64,000 nt of DNA from Merdibacter massiliensis (lineage in GTDB: Bacteria; Bacillota_I; Bacilli_A; Erysipelotrichales; Erysipelotrichaceae). The translations under genes were made by a program, and so were the position numbers. Numbering within the stretch: the stretch's first letter is position 1; the number at the start of each line of letters is the position of its first letter. Location: the NCBI RefSeq assembly GCF_900155395.1, contig NZ_LT699726.1, forward strand, positions 62,001-126,000, written 5' to 3'. Positions 31,792 through 40,092 of this stretch are shown piece by piece. The notes below the pieces were generated by a model that ran no database searches, was not told the origin of the DNA, and was given only the letters and a program-made list of their open reading frames with translations.

Positions 31792-34700
31792 TTATTTTGC
31801 GGTATTATTGCCTTTCTTGCGCTTGCCCACATAAGCCGCAACGCCCAGGGCGGCAGCGCCCATAGCGGATACACCCATCAGGGCCGCCCACAGCCAGGGC
31901 TTGCTGTCATCGCCGGTTTTCGGGGTATCGCGCAGTTCGTTGTGCATTTGCGCCACGGTAGTTTTGTCTGCGAGAATCGTCACCTTTTTATCCGCAGGCA
32001 GCACATAGTTGGCGCTGGCCCCATCCGACACCTCAGACACGGTGTAATCGCCTACGCGCAGGCCCTCGATGAAGATTTCACCGTTTTTATCCGTTTTGAA
32101 GGTCTGGTCGTAGCCGTTGGCCCCGGTCACGCGGAAGGAGAAGCCCTCCACCTTGCCATCGCTGGATGTCTTTTCAATCCGCAGGGAACCTGTCTGGGCC
32201 ATGTTGGTGAAGCCAATCCCGGCCTCGTTCTCTACCTCGTAAATCTTGCCGTTCTCGGTGATCTCCACATAGTAGGCGTTTTCATCCAGCAGGAAGCCCT
32301 CCGGTGCTTTGGTTTCCTTTACGAACACGCCGCCGTAGAGGATGTGGGCCATCTCGTAAATGCCGGTGCTGGTTTCCTCCAGCTTGCCCAGCAGCTCGTC
32401 ACCCTCGTCCAGTTCTTTGTTGCCGTTGGTGTCGCGGTATACCTCGAACTCGGCCCCGGTGAGCTTGTTGTCGGGATAATCCTTATCCACCTTCGTCAAA
32501 CGCAGGTCACCGTACACGCGCTCATTGGCAAGGGAGATTTCCACAACCTGCCCATCTTCCTCCACGGTAACGGGGATCACTTCATCGGAGAGGATGAACC
32601 CTTCCGGGCTTTCCAGCTCTTTCAGCACCCAATTTCCGTAAGGCACACCTGCGAAAGAGAAGCTGCCATCCTCCGCTGAGGTGGCGGTGGCCAGGGCATT
32701 TTCTGCGGTAAACTCGGTTTCGTCGGACTTAAACAGGCCGATGACAGCCCCGCCCAGGCCCGTGCCGTTTTCGTCAGTTTTGAGGCCCTTGATTTCGCCG
32801 CGGATCAGCTCGTTGGTGACAGCCTCGCCATCATTGGCGGAAATCTCTACCACAGCAATGGAAGGCCCGCCGTACTCAAAGGTGAACGGGAAGGTTTCGC
32901 CGTTCAGCAGATAATGACTGTCGGTGGACAGCTCTTTCAGGTAGAAGCTGCCGAAAGGCAGGTCGGTGCTGCAAATGGCCTGGCCGTTCTCATTCACAGA
33001 AACGATTTCCAGAAGCCCATCTGCAGGAATCACGGAACCATCCGCTGCGGTGATGTCCTCCTGGGCATAGAGGCCAAAGGTCACGGCGGAGATTTCTCCA
33101 TTCATGCCAATGCCAAAGGTTTCATCCTGCTCCAGCACCTTGTCAAGCGTCACAAGGGCTTTTTGGCGCAGGTTGTAGAAGCTGGCAGAGGTTTCGGTGA
33201 CTTCCACCTCCTGGCCTGCGTACACCAGCTCCACGTTGGTGACGTTCTCGCCGGTATCCACCATGCCGTGAGGGAACTGGATTTCCTTCACCTGGAACTT
33301 GCCCAGGTAGAGGGGCTGGCTCTGGGCCGTCCCGTCCTCGCCGGTGGTGATGGTGTCCACTACCTCGCCCGCAGAATAGCGCAGGGTGCCGTCCAGGGTG
33401 TAGACGTCCTCCAGGGCGGTGATTTCAAACACCGCACCGGGCAGGCCCTGCACCTCATACACCGGCTGGTAAACGCCTTCGCTTTCTGCCACAGAGGAGA
33501 ACACCTCGCCGGTCTTGCTGACTTTGATGATTCCTTTCTGGGCCATGTTGGGCTTGGTGACTTCGATCACCGTCACGCCGCCTTCTTCGCTGGAATTGTC
33601 CTCGGTCACATCAAAGTAAACCGGGGTGCTGTCCAGTACATAGCCGTAGGGGGCCTGGACTTCAACGAGGGAATATCCCGTGCCGTATTCCAGCTTTTCA
33701 GGCGTTACCAGATAGCCCTCGGAATTGGTGTAGAACGTATCAATCGTGGTGGGCGTCGGATAGGTGAAGGTCATTTCCACCTTGCTGCCATCCGGGCGGT
33801 AAATCTGGAACCCGGCCCCCGCATAGGGAATGGTGACGCCGGTTTCCGCGTCCACCTTGACCACCTTGATGAAGCTCTCAAAATTGGCGTTGTTGATGAG
33901 GTAACGGTAGGTCTGGCCGTCCTGGGCGATATACACTTCAAAGTCGTCCATCAGCTCGCGGCCTTCCCAGCCCTTGGTCTGGCGGACGATATAGGTGCCG
34001 TAGGGCAGCTTCTTCGACTGTGCAAAGCCGTTCTCATCGCAGACGAGAACATCGCGCTCGGATTCCTCGGCGTTTTCATAGCTGCCCGCAGCTTTCAAGA
34101 ACACCTGGAACTCCGCGCCGGATTCCGGGGTTTCGATCTGGGTTTCCCCGTCGTCGGTATGCTTGATGATGGCAATGTCGCCTTTGATGATCTGCTCCGT
34201 CACGTCGTTGGCGGTGTCGTTCAGCTCAATGGTATAAAGCTCCGGCTCCGCGCCCACCTTGTGGATGGTGGAATCCAGCAGGTAGCCCTCGCTGGGGCTG
34301 ATTTCACGGATTGTCCAGTCCGAATCGCAGACGTAATATCCAGTGGTGAACTGGCCGTTTTCGTCCGTGGTAAAGCTGTCAATGAGGGTATCTCCCTTAT
34401 ACAGCCCATACACAGCGCCGGCCAGGGAACCGTCGCCCTGGGGCGCACCCGTTTCCACATCGCTCTTGGTGACGGTGACGCGGAACTTCTTCAGCACGTT
34501 GTTCACACTCTTATGGGTAACTTCATTCCACTCGATGGTGGCTGTCTGGGAATCCGGCACCACATAACGGATGGGGGTATCCACCTCCTCCAGTACATAG
34601 CCCGTGCCGATGAGCACGTTTTCAAAACGCGCCACACCGTTTCCGTCCGTCACAGCATACTCATCCACCGGCTGCCCGGAGAGGGATGTGCCGTACAAGT

Positions 34701-36021
34701 GGAAGGTCATGCCCTCCACCAGCCCGTCCTCGCTGGTTTTCGTCACTTCCAGGCTGCCGCGCTTCAGCTTGTTGTTGAAATTCACGGTAGCAGTCTGGCC
34801 GCTGACGATGGTCACGCGCTGGGTTTCCTGGGGTTCGTACTTATCAATCGACTGCTCGGTTACGGTATAAACGCCGGGATTGAGGTCGGAGATGTCGATC
34901 TCGCCCGCCTCATTGGTGGTCTTGGTGGCGCTGTACCCCTCGCCGGTGATGGTGAAGTTGATTCCGGCTACCTGTCCATCCTCGGAAGTCTTGATCAGCT
35001 TCATATTACCGGTTTTCACTTCCAGGTTCAGATAGCCTACCATCTGGTCGGAAACGGTTTCCCCGTAGGTGGCAAAGTCCTGTTTGCCGCCGCCAGTAAT
35101 TCCGTCCGTCCAAACCACAACACCGCTGCGCTGGGCAGTCACTTTTTCCGCCTTAATGGTCACAGAGCCTTTGATGGCCTGGGCGGAAGTAATGGTGAGC
35201 TGATTGCCGTCCACGGAGAAATTCAGGCCGGTGGTGCTGCTTGAGAAGGTGTAGTCGCCCAGCACACCGTTGGTATCCGTGAGGGTGAGGGAATACTGCT
35301 GGCCATCCCATTTCAGCTCATAGGCACCGGCGTCTGCGGTGCTGCTGAAAAAGCTGGGCAGCATGGTGTGGCGCTTGACCGCGCTCTCAATGGCGGAATA
35401 CTGGCTGAAAATCTCGCTGTACAGGGGATGGTCGGCGCTGATATATTCCGTCACGTTGTTTTTGCCCTGGGCATTGGCGTCCACATGGTTAAACTGGCTG
35501 TCGCGCTCACCTACGACGGTTTCCCAAACAAGAAGCTGGGTAGCGATATATCCCGCGATCTTGCTGGCGTCCTCCGGGTTTCCACTCATCCATGAGGTGC
35601 TGGCGTTGCCCTGCCAGCCATAAGTCATAATCCGCCCGATATATTCCTTGATGGTATCCGGCGGGATGGTGGGGTTCAGGTTGGACGGGTAGTTATCCCA
35701 GAAATCTTCGCCCCGGCCCGTATACTGGTCGCCGGTATTCACACCGACGCCCGGCTCAATGCAGTAGATGGCTCTGCCATTAAAGGCGTCCTGGGTGTGG
35801 ACGGAAAAGCTGTCGTTCTCTCCGGTGGACCAGCCGCCCAGGAAATTCAGGGCAGAATGGCCCCATCCGGCTTTGTTGGGATCATTGGCACGGGGCAGGT
35901 CGATCATATACGTCGTCATGTTTTCGCCTGCGGCAAAAGCCGTAGTTCCTGTCCCTACGAACACGCCCAGGCACATGAGCAGGGCCATGAACAGGGACAG
36001 AGGCTTTCTCAATGCTTTCAT
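31792..36021 (-). CDS. Giant thioester/Cna-B cell-wall adhesin with LPXTG-like anchor
   Basis: A 1,409-residue surface protein. The signal peptide is MKALRKPLSLFMALLMCLGV onward, cut near TTAFAA. An N-terminal thioester domain follows, with Cys87 (AIYCIEPG) and Gln162 (IATQLLVWE) as the likely thioester pair. About ten Cna-B/SpaA-type repeats come next, often of the form G.L.V.K.....G...G..F, ending with E-containing strands that suggest isopeptide bonds. The C-terminus has TPKTG, a hydrophobic span and a basic tail. It probably binds recipient cells or host surfaces during mating. AAGGAGG precedes the ATG. The ICE's own class B sortase may anchor it. Confidence 0.92.
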   Translation of the reverse strand: MKALRKPLSLFMALLMCLGVFVGTGTTAFAAGENMTTYMIDLPRANDPNKAGWGHSALNFLGGWSTGENDSFSVHTQDAFNGRAIYCIEPGVGVNTGDQYTGRGEDFWDNYPSNLNPTIPPDTIKEYIGRIMTYGWQGNASTSWMSGNPEDASKIAGYIATQLLVWETVVGERDSQFNHVDANAQGKNNVTEYISADHPLYSEIFSQYSAIESAVKRHTMLPSFFSSTADAGAYELKWDGQQYSLTLTDTNGVLGDYTFSSSTTGLNFSVDGNQLTITSAQAIKGSVTIKAEKVTAQRSGVVVWTDGITGGGKQDFATYGETVSDQMVGYLNLEVKTGNMKLIKTSEDGQVAGINFTITGEGYSATKTTNEAGEIDISDLNPGVYTVTEQSIDKYEPQETQRVTIVSGQTATVNFNNKLKRGSLEVTKTSEDGLVEGMTFHLYGTSLSGQPVDEYAVTDGNGVARFENVLIGTGYVLEEVDTPIRYVVPDSQTATIEWNEVTHKSVNNVLKKFRVTVTKSDVETGAPQGDGSLAGAVYGLYKGDTLIDSFTTDENGQFTTGYYVCDSDWTIREISPSEGYLLDSTIHKVGAEPELYTIELNDTANDVTEQIIKGDIAIIKHTDDGETQIETPESGAEFQVFLKAAGSYENAEESERDVLVCDENGFAQSKKLPYGTYIVRQTKGWEGRELMDDFEVYIAQDGQTYRYLINNANFESFIKVVKVDAETGVTIPYAGAGFQIYRPDGSKVEMTFTYPTPTTIDTFYTNSEGYLVTPEKLEYGTGYSLVEVQAPYGYVLDSTPVYFDVTEDNSSEEGGVTVIEVTKPNMAQKGIIKVSKTGEVFSSVAESEGVYQPVYEVQGLPGAVFEITALEDVYTLDGTLRYSAGEVVDTITTGEDGTAQSQPLYLGKFQVKEIQFPHGMVDTGENVTNVELVYAGQEVEVTETSASFYNLRQKALVTLDKVLEQDETFGIGMNGEISAVTFGLYAQEDITAADGSVIPADGLLEIVSVNENGQAICSTDLPFGSFYLKELSTDSHYLLNGETFPFTFEYGGPSIAVVEISANDGEAVTNELIRGEIKGLKTDENGTGLGGAVIGLFKSDETEFTAENALATATSAEDGSFSFAGVPYGNWVLKELESPEGFILSDEVIPVTVEEDGQVVEISLANERVYGDLRLTKVDKDYPDNKLTGAEFEVYRDTNGNKELDEGDELLGKLEETSTGIYEMAHILYGGVFVKETKAPEGFLLDENAYYVEITENGKIYEVENEAGIGFTNMAQTGSLRIEKTSSDGKVEGFSFRVTGANGYDQTFKTDKNGEIFIEGLRVGDYTVSEVSDGASANYVLPADKKVTILADKTTVAQMHNELRDTPKTGDDSKPWLWAALMGVSAMGAAALGVAAYVGKRKKGNNTAK

Positions 36022-36046
36022 CGTGTTACCTCCTTGAAATGGCCGC

Positions 36047-36074
36047 AAAAAAAGCACATCGCTCTGGATGTGCT
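36047..36074 (-). terminator. Intrinsic terminator in front of the adhesin gene
   Basis: An 8-bp stem AGCACATC/GATGTGCT (loop of 6) is followed on the minus strand by seven T, ending 25 bases before the adhesin start. It either ends the parAB transcript or acts as a leader attenuator of the adhesin. The 36,075-36,299 stretch has no gene; a weak TAGAAT -10 but no matching -35 was seen. Confidence 0.75.
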
Positions 36075-36299
36075 GCTTGCGGCTGGATTCTGTTTACATT
36101 CTAAAAAAGAGAGGCGCGCCAATCGTTCTCCACCTCATCCGTTCTGTCTGCAACCCTGTGGATTCTTGAAAGAATCAGCCTCCCCAAATATCTTCTTTTT
36201 TAGGCTGTTTAGGTGGTACGAGGGGGTGAGGTGTGGAGAGGGGGAACAGCGAAAACACCGGTTCCCTGCGAATGGGCGCACTGCTCCCTTGGTAGTGGA

Positions 36300-37274
36300 C
36301 TATCTCTCTAAACTGCGCTGGCGCTTGCGGTAGAGTTCCAGCGCCTTAACAATGGTGTCCTCGATCTTCTGCGTGGGCGTCCCCGGCGCAAAAAACCGGC
36401 TGATTTTTTCTTTTGGGATTTTGAACTGTTCTTTTTGATTGGGCTTTTCCTCCTTCATAATGGAAACAAGGGCGTCTTTGGCCAGCCGTTCCCCTCCAGT
36501 CTTGGCTTCGGACATCTGGCGCATTTTGATGGCCTGGGCGTGGGATGGGGTGCAGTCCATCTCGTCCATGATAGCGAACAAGTCGGCCTGTTCTTCTTTT
36601 CGCAGGTAGGACAGCTCCACCGCTGGGCGCATGGCAATCTGAAGCATTTCCTGGTCTTTAAGCACCGAGTTATCTACCAGCTCCAGAATTTCCGGGATAA
36701 GGTGGGTAAGGCGGATATACCGTTGAATCTGTGTTTTGCTGTCCGGGCTTTCTGCGGCTAATTCCTGGTTGGAACGTGTCCCGATTAAATTCGGCCCCAC
36801 TGGGGCCGAATTATCTTTCCTTGGTCGGCCAGCCTGCCTTTTCATAGCGTCCAGCTTCATCTTGTAGGCAAACGCCTTCTCCGAGGGCAAAATCTGCTCA
36901 CGCTGCAAGTTGGAGTCCACCATGATGATCGTTGCTTCATCGTCGGTGAGGTTTCGCACAATACAGGGGATTTCCGCAAGCCCCGCCAAATCCGCAGCCT
37001 TTTTCCTGCGGTGTCCGGCGACCATCTCATAGCCGCCCTCCGGCTTGGGGCGCACCAGGGCGGGGACCAAAACGCCGTACTGCTTCACACTTTCCGTCAT
37101 TTCCTGCATGGCTGTGTCCATGCGAACCTTAAAGGGGTGATTCGGGAAGTCGCTGATTTCCGAGGGCGAAAGATTGACAACTTTTTCAAGCCGTGCCTCG
37201 GCCCGTTCTTCCTCCGTGGAAAACAGGTCATCGACTGAGGGAAGATTGAAGTTTAGCCCGCTGCTTTTCGCCAT
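36300..37274 (-). CDS. parB: ParB/Spo0J-family partition protein
   Basis: A 324-residue ParB-like protein. The N-terminal ParB nuclease-like/CTPase fold contains GHRRKKAA, and the central helix-turn-helix region (about 165-215) would bind parS-like sites. The C-terminal region is basic and helical. It partners with ParA, whose gene overlaps its start by 47 bases. AGGAGG is nine bases before the ATG. In ICEs the pair stabilises the circular form and can also support transfer. I saw no obvious parS sequence nearby. Confidence 0.9.
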   Translation of the reverse strand: MAKSSGLNFNLPSVDDLFSTEEERAEARLEKVVNLSPSEISDFPNHPFKVRMDTAMQEMTESVKQYGVLVPALVRPKPEGGYEMVAGHRRKKAADLAGLAEIPCIVRNLTDDEATIIMVDSNLQREQILPSEKAFAYKMKLDAMKRQAGRPRKDNSAPVGPNLIGTRSNQELAAESPDSKTQIQRYIRLTHLIPEILELVDNSVLKDQEMLQIAMRPAVELSYLRKEEQADLFAIMDEMDCTPSHAQAIKMRQMSEAKTGGERLAKDALVSIMKEEKPNQKEQFKIPKEKISRFFAPGTPTQKIEDTIVKALELYRKRQRSLER

Positions 37275-38076
37275 CCGCCAGCACCTCCTTTGAAAAATCC
37301 GCGTAAGCCTGGGCCACCTTGCTCCCCTTGTCGTAGGCGTAAATGCTCTTGCCTGCGGCGCTGATTTCTGCGGCTTTGATGGCTACGGGAATTTCGGAAC
37401 GATAGATTTTCAACACGCTCCCGTAACTCTGCCGCAGTGTATCCGCTGTCTGTCTGGCAAGGTTTGTGCGCCCATCCACCAGAGTGAGCAGCACCCCGTC
37501 CACCTTCAGAGCCGGGTTGATCTGCCGTTTCACTTTATTGATGGTTTTCATAAGCTGGGTCATGCCTTTGGCGGGGAGATAGTGAGCCTGCACCGGGATA
37601 ATCACGCTGTCCGCCGCAGCCAGGGCGTTAATCGTAATCATGCCCAGGGACGGCATACAGTCAATGAGAACCACGTCATAGTGCTTCTTGGCTTCATTCA
37701 CATAGGTCCGCAGAGTAAACTCCCGGCTCATGGCGTTGACCAGGCTCATTTCCAGTGCAGACAGCTCAATGTTGGCGGGCATAAGGTCTACGCCCTCGCT
37801 GTGGTGCAAAATGCCCTCATCCGTGGTGAATGGCTCATCCCGGATCACTTTTTCCATGACGGTGGCAAGGGTGGTGGGAAGGCTGTCTTGGTTTTGCCAG
37901 CCCAGGCAGGTGGTGAGGTCGCCTTGGGGGTCTGCGTCAATGAGCAGCACCTTTTTCCCCAGGCGGGCTAAACCAATGCCCAGGTTCACCGTCGTGGTGG
38001 TTTTGCCTGTGCCGCCTTTCTGGTTGGCCAGCGCGATCACGCGGCCATTCCTGGGGCGGCTTCTTTGTTCCGGCAT
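37228..38076 (-). CDS. parA: ParA-family partition ATPase
   Basis: About 282 residues with the deviant Walker A KGGTGKTT near the N-terminus, then LLIDADPQGD and the switch region VVLIDCMPSLG. It drives segregation of the circular ICE with ParB. The chosen ATG at 38,076 lies eight bases after AAGGAGG; another ATG two codons upstream is too close to that site. The long frame up to 38,205 is leader and terminator sequence. A hairpin with a mismatch (38,103-38,129) lies in the 5' leader. Confidence 0.9.
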   Translation of the reverse strand: MPEQRSRPRNGRVIALANQKGGTGKTTTTVNLGIGLARLGKKVLLIDADPQGDLTTCLGWQNQDSLPTTLATVMEKVIRDEPFTTDEGILHHSEGVDLMPANIELSALEMSLVNAMSREFTLRTYVNEAKKHYDVVLIDCMPSLGMITINALAAADSVIIPVQAHYLPAKGMTQLMKTINKVKRQINPALKVDGVLLTLVDGRTNLARQTADTLRQSYGSVLKIYRSEIPVAIKAAEISAAGKSIYAYDKGSKVAQAYADFSKEVLADGEKQRAKLQSSLSR

Positions 38077-38160
38077 TTTCATGTCCTCCTTCTTCTTAGA
38101 TTTAGCCGCCCGTTGGCAAGACGGACGGCTATGTATGCGGGAATCTGAAAGATGGACATG

Positions 38161-38199
38161 AAAAAAGCCGCTTACTCTTGCTGAAAAGAATAAGCGGCT
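38161..38199 (-). terminator. Intrinsic terminator after the 54-residue gene
   Basis: Stem AGCCGCTTA/TAAGCGGCT with extra pairing inside, followed by six T on the minus strand. It ends the short transcript from promoter B before parA. Confidence 0.8.
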
Positions 38200-38221
38200 C
38201 ATCAAGCAGCGATATGTAATT

Positions 38222-38386
38222 TTACATCTTTTTCACCGGGGCGCACATGGCTTTGAGCAGAAGTTCATCCAGGCAGCCGGTGTCCCGGTTTTCCCGGAGC
38301 ATAGTATTGCGCAGGTGGTTGAGGCTCTGGATCACAATGCTGTTCTCGGCGGGGGTGAGGTATATCTTGAATTTCCGTTTTTTCAT
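38222..38386 (-). CDS. Small ICE protein, paralogue of the 11,979-12,176 product
   Basis: A 54-residue basic protein (MKKRKFKIYLTPAENSIVIQ at the start) that shares LN.LRN.ML, RD.G, LLK and AP with the 65-residue protein next to virD4. AAAGGAGG is upstream of the ATG. It is monocistronic, with promoter B upstream and a strong terminator after it. Because it is short, basic and separately controlled, a regulatory role is plausible. No DNA-binding motif is obvious. Confidence 0.75.
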   Translation of the reverse strand: MKKRKFKIYLTPAENSIVIQSLNHLRNTMLRENRDTGCLDELLLKAMCAPVKKM

Positions 38387-38410
38387 AGGGCGTTCCTCCT
38401 TTACGCTTTC

Positions 38411-38450
38411 AGTATATATAGAAGGAATACTGTACTGCAAATGTGCGATT
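38411..38450 (-). promoter_or_regulatory. Promoter B with the repeated 13-base motif
   Basis: AATCGCACATTTG (38,438-38,450, minus strand) overlaps -35 TTGCAG (38,435-38,440). The -10 box TATACT (38,411-38,416) follows after 18 bases. It starts six bases after the XRE stop codon and drives the 54-residue gene. Confidence 0.7.
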
Positions 38451-38455
38451 TACAA

Positions 38456-38923
38456 TCAGATAGAAGTTGACTGGCAAAGGTATGTATCCACATTTACCTT
38501 TAGCTTTTTCAGTGCGGCAAGGATTTTATCGTGTTCTTTACGGCGTGGAACGCGGGCTTCCCTTTCCCAGCCGGAATAGGTTGTTTGACCTATTCCAATC
38601 ACCTCTGCCATTTGCATTTGAGTTAAGGAAAGCTCATGCCGTACCTTTTTCAAAAGAGAGGAATACGGGTAATCTACAAAGGTAGTATATTCGTCCAGAA
38701 GTCTATTGCGGTCAATCCCCAGCGTATTTGCAAGTGCCACCGCTATATCGTGCTTAATGGGGTGTCGGTCATTCTCATACAGAACCAGTGTCGCGGGCAC
38801 AATGCCAACCTTTTCTGCCAGTTCCCTTGTGGTGAGACCCTGGAATGTCCGGTGATACTTCAGATATTGGCCCGGTGTGGTGCATTTTTCATCGGTTTTG
38901 TAGTCAAAGGTCAAATGAATCAT
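38456..38923 (-). CDS. XRE-family regulator with two helix-turn-helix domains
   Basis: A 155-residue protein with two Xre/Cro-type helix-turn-helix modules in tandem. The first is near residues 20-70 (LTTRELAEKVGIVPATLVLYE), the second near 92-140 (LSLTQMQMAEVIGIGQTTYSG). It is likely the ICE's master or accessory regulator, placed at the right end directly upstream of promoter B. Composition is less GC-rich than the genes to its left, suggesting separate origin. Its targets are not shown. The 13-base motif next to promoter B is one candidate site. Confidence 0.85.
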   Translation of the reverse strand: MIHLTFDYKTDEKCTTPGQYLKYHRTFQGLTTRELAEKVGIVPATLVLYENDRHPIKHDIAVALANTLGIDRNRLLDEYTTFVDYPYSSLLKKVRHELSLTQMQMAEVIGIGQTTYSGWEREARVPRRKEHDKILAALKKLKVNVDTYLCQSTSI

Positions 38924-38979
38924 GATTTTGCCTTTAGAATAGAGGTAAATCCCTGTGTGATTGAGATTACTATCGGTAA

Positions 38980-39039
38980 CACGATATGATATTTACACAT
39001 CCATTTCGTGTGGGCTAGAGAATTTGCTTTTTTAGCCAT
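38980..39039 (-). pseudogene. IS200-like tnpA, 5' fragment cut at the ICE boundary
   Basis: MAKKANSLAHTKWMCKYHIV is the canonical start of IS200/IS605-family Y1 transposases. After HIV the sequence no longer continues as a transposase; it becomes unrelated sequence leading into the XRE gene. The start has AAAGGTG upstream. The break at about 38,980 is best explained by insertion of the ICE into the transposase gene or by a deletion. Confidence 0.8.
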
Positions 39040-39045
39040 ATTTTT

Positions 39046-39104
39046 ATCACCTTTCCTTCTCTTTGGATAGCCTGAACAACTTCCATTATAGTCGGAAAGG
39101 TGAT
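39046..39104 (-). repeat. IS200 leader inverted repeat masking the tnpA ribosome-binding site
   Basis: Perfect 11-bp arms ATCACCTTTCC and GGAAAGGTGAT 37 bases apart. One arm contains the ribosome-binding site of the tnpA fragment. Sequestering the transposase start in this way is known for IS200 elements. Confidence 0.6.
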
Positions 39105-39183
39105 TTCTTTGTAGAACTTCTCTGTTTGCTCCACGTGCATAGTGTAAAGCTCCAATAAAATGGGACACTTATAAATAACCACA

Positions 39184-40092
39184 CTATAGGTAGGATTCTC
39201 TGTATTTCATAGGAGGCATACCTTTTAATTTCTTTTGTGGTCTTTGATGATTATAGAAGTAGATATAATCATCAACTTTCTTAATAAGATCATCAAAGGT
39301 ATTTGGGATATTGTTATTAAGTTCTAAGCATTCAGATTTAAGATGAGAAAAGAAATTTTCACAACAGGCATTATCATAACAATTCGCTTTTCTTGAATGT
39401 GATATTGTAACTCCATAACTATCAAGATATTTGATATATATGATATTTGTATACTGGAAACCTTGATCGCTATGGATGATGCATTCAATTGTTGGATTCC
39501 ATATCTTATCATTGATGATCTCTTTTATATTGTTCATAACGATATTCATATCGTTAAATTTAGATATTTTATATGCTAAAATAGAATTGTCATAAAGATC
39601 TTTAATAACGGAAATATACATACGACCTTTTTGACAATAGATATAGCTTACGTCAGTAACTAACTTTTCTAAAGGACGTGAAGCTTTAAAGTTTCTAGCG
39701 AGGACATTATCACAAACTGTTCTTGCTTTTTTGTCTTTTTCTTGAATCGTACAGCATTTAAACTTTTTCTTCCTGATAGGTGAGGATAAACCTAATATCT
39801 TCATATAACGATAAACAGTCTTTTCATTATAAATGACACCAGTATCTAAAGCTATTTTCATTGTTATATAACGATATCCTTTATAAGATTCATAAAATAT
39901 CATTTCTATCTGATCGGCTAAGAAATCATCAAATGAATACCTTATAGGCCTGCCTATATTTAACCAACGATAATATCCACTACTTGATACTTTAAGATAA
40001 TTACATAATCTTCTAACTGGATATTTATCTTTTAAATCATAAACTATCGAATATCTTAGTGCTCTCCGTATATTTTGCGGAGAGCCTTCGCT
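39184..40092 (-). CDS. IS3-family OrfB transposase, made by frameshift
   Basis: About 302 residues in the -1 frame relative to orfA. It has the DDE integrase core: Asp in VTDVSYI, Asp in HSDQGFQ and Glu in ENFFSHLKSE, with the usual IS3 C-terminus (YIYFYNHQRPQKKLKGMPP). The frame is open from the slippery run at 40,092-40,098. Translation as an OrfAB fusion is expected. An internal ATG at 39,903 would lack the N-terminal DNA-binding part. It seems intact, so the element may be active. Confidence 0.88.
   Translation of the reverse strand, partial: SEGSPQNIRRALRYSIVYDLKDKYPVRRLCNYLKVSSSGYYRWLNIGRPIRYSFDDFLADQIEMIFYESYKGYRYITMKIALDTGVIYNEKTVYRYMKILGLSSPIRKKKFKCCTIQEKDKKARTVCDNVLARNFKASRPLEKLVTDVSYIYCQKGRMYISVIKDLYDNSILAYKISKFNDMNIVMNNIKEIINDKIWNPTIECIIHSDQGFQYTNIIYIKYLDSYGVTISHSRKANCYDNACCENFFSHLKSECLELNNNIPNTFDDLIKKVDDYIYFYNHQRPQKKLKGMPPMKYRESYL

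Noticed and set aside
32914-35244. A 776-codon plus-strand open frame opposite the adhesin gene
   Set aside because: It is the complement of a repeat-rich, GC-rich coding region. It has no ribosome-binding site and no recognisable protein sequence.
31792-36021. Repeated Cna-B segments as a possible CRISPR or tandem DNA repeat
   Set aside because: The repetition is at the protein-domain level. The DNA units are diverged and about 270-330 bp, with no CRISPR spacing.
38920-39168. An 82-codon frame covering the IS200 fragment and its leader
   Set aside because: Only the section from 39,039 resembles a protein (TnpA). The upstream part is the IS200 leader with its hairpin, and the last part is beyond the break.
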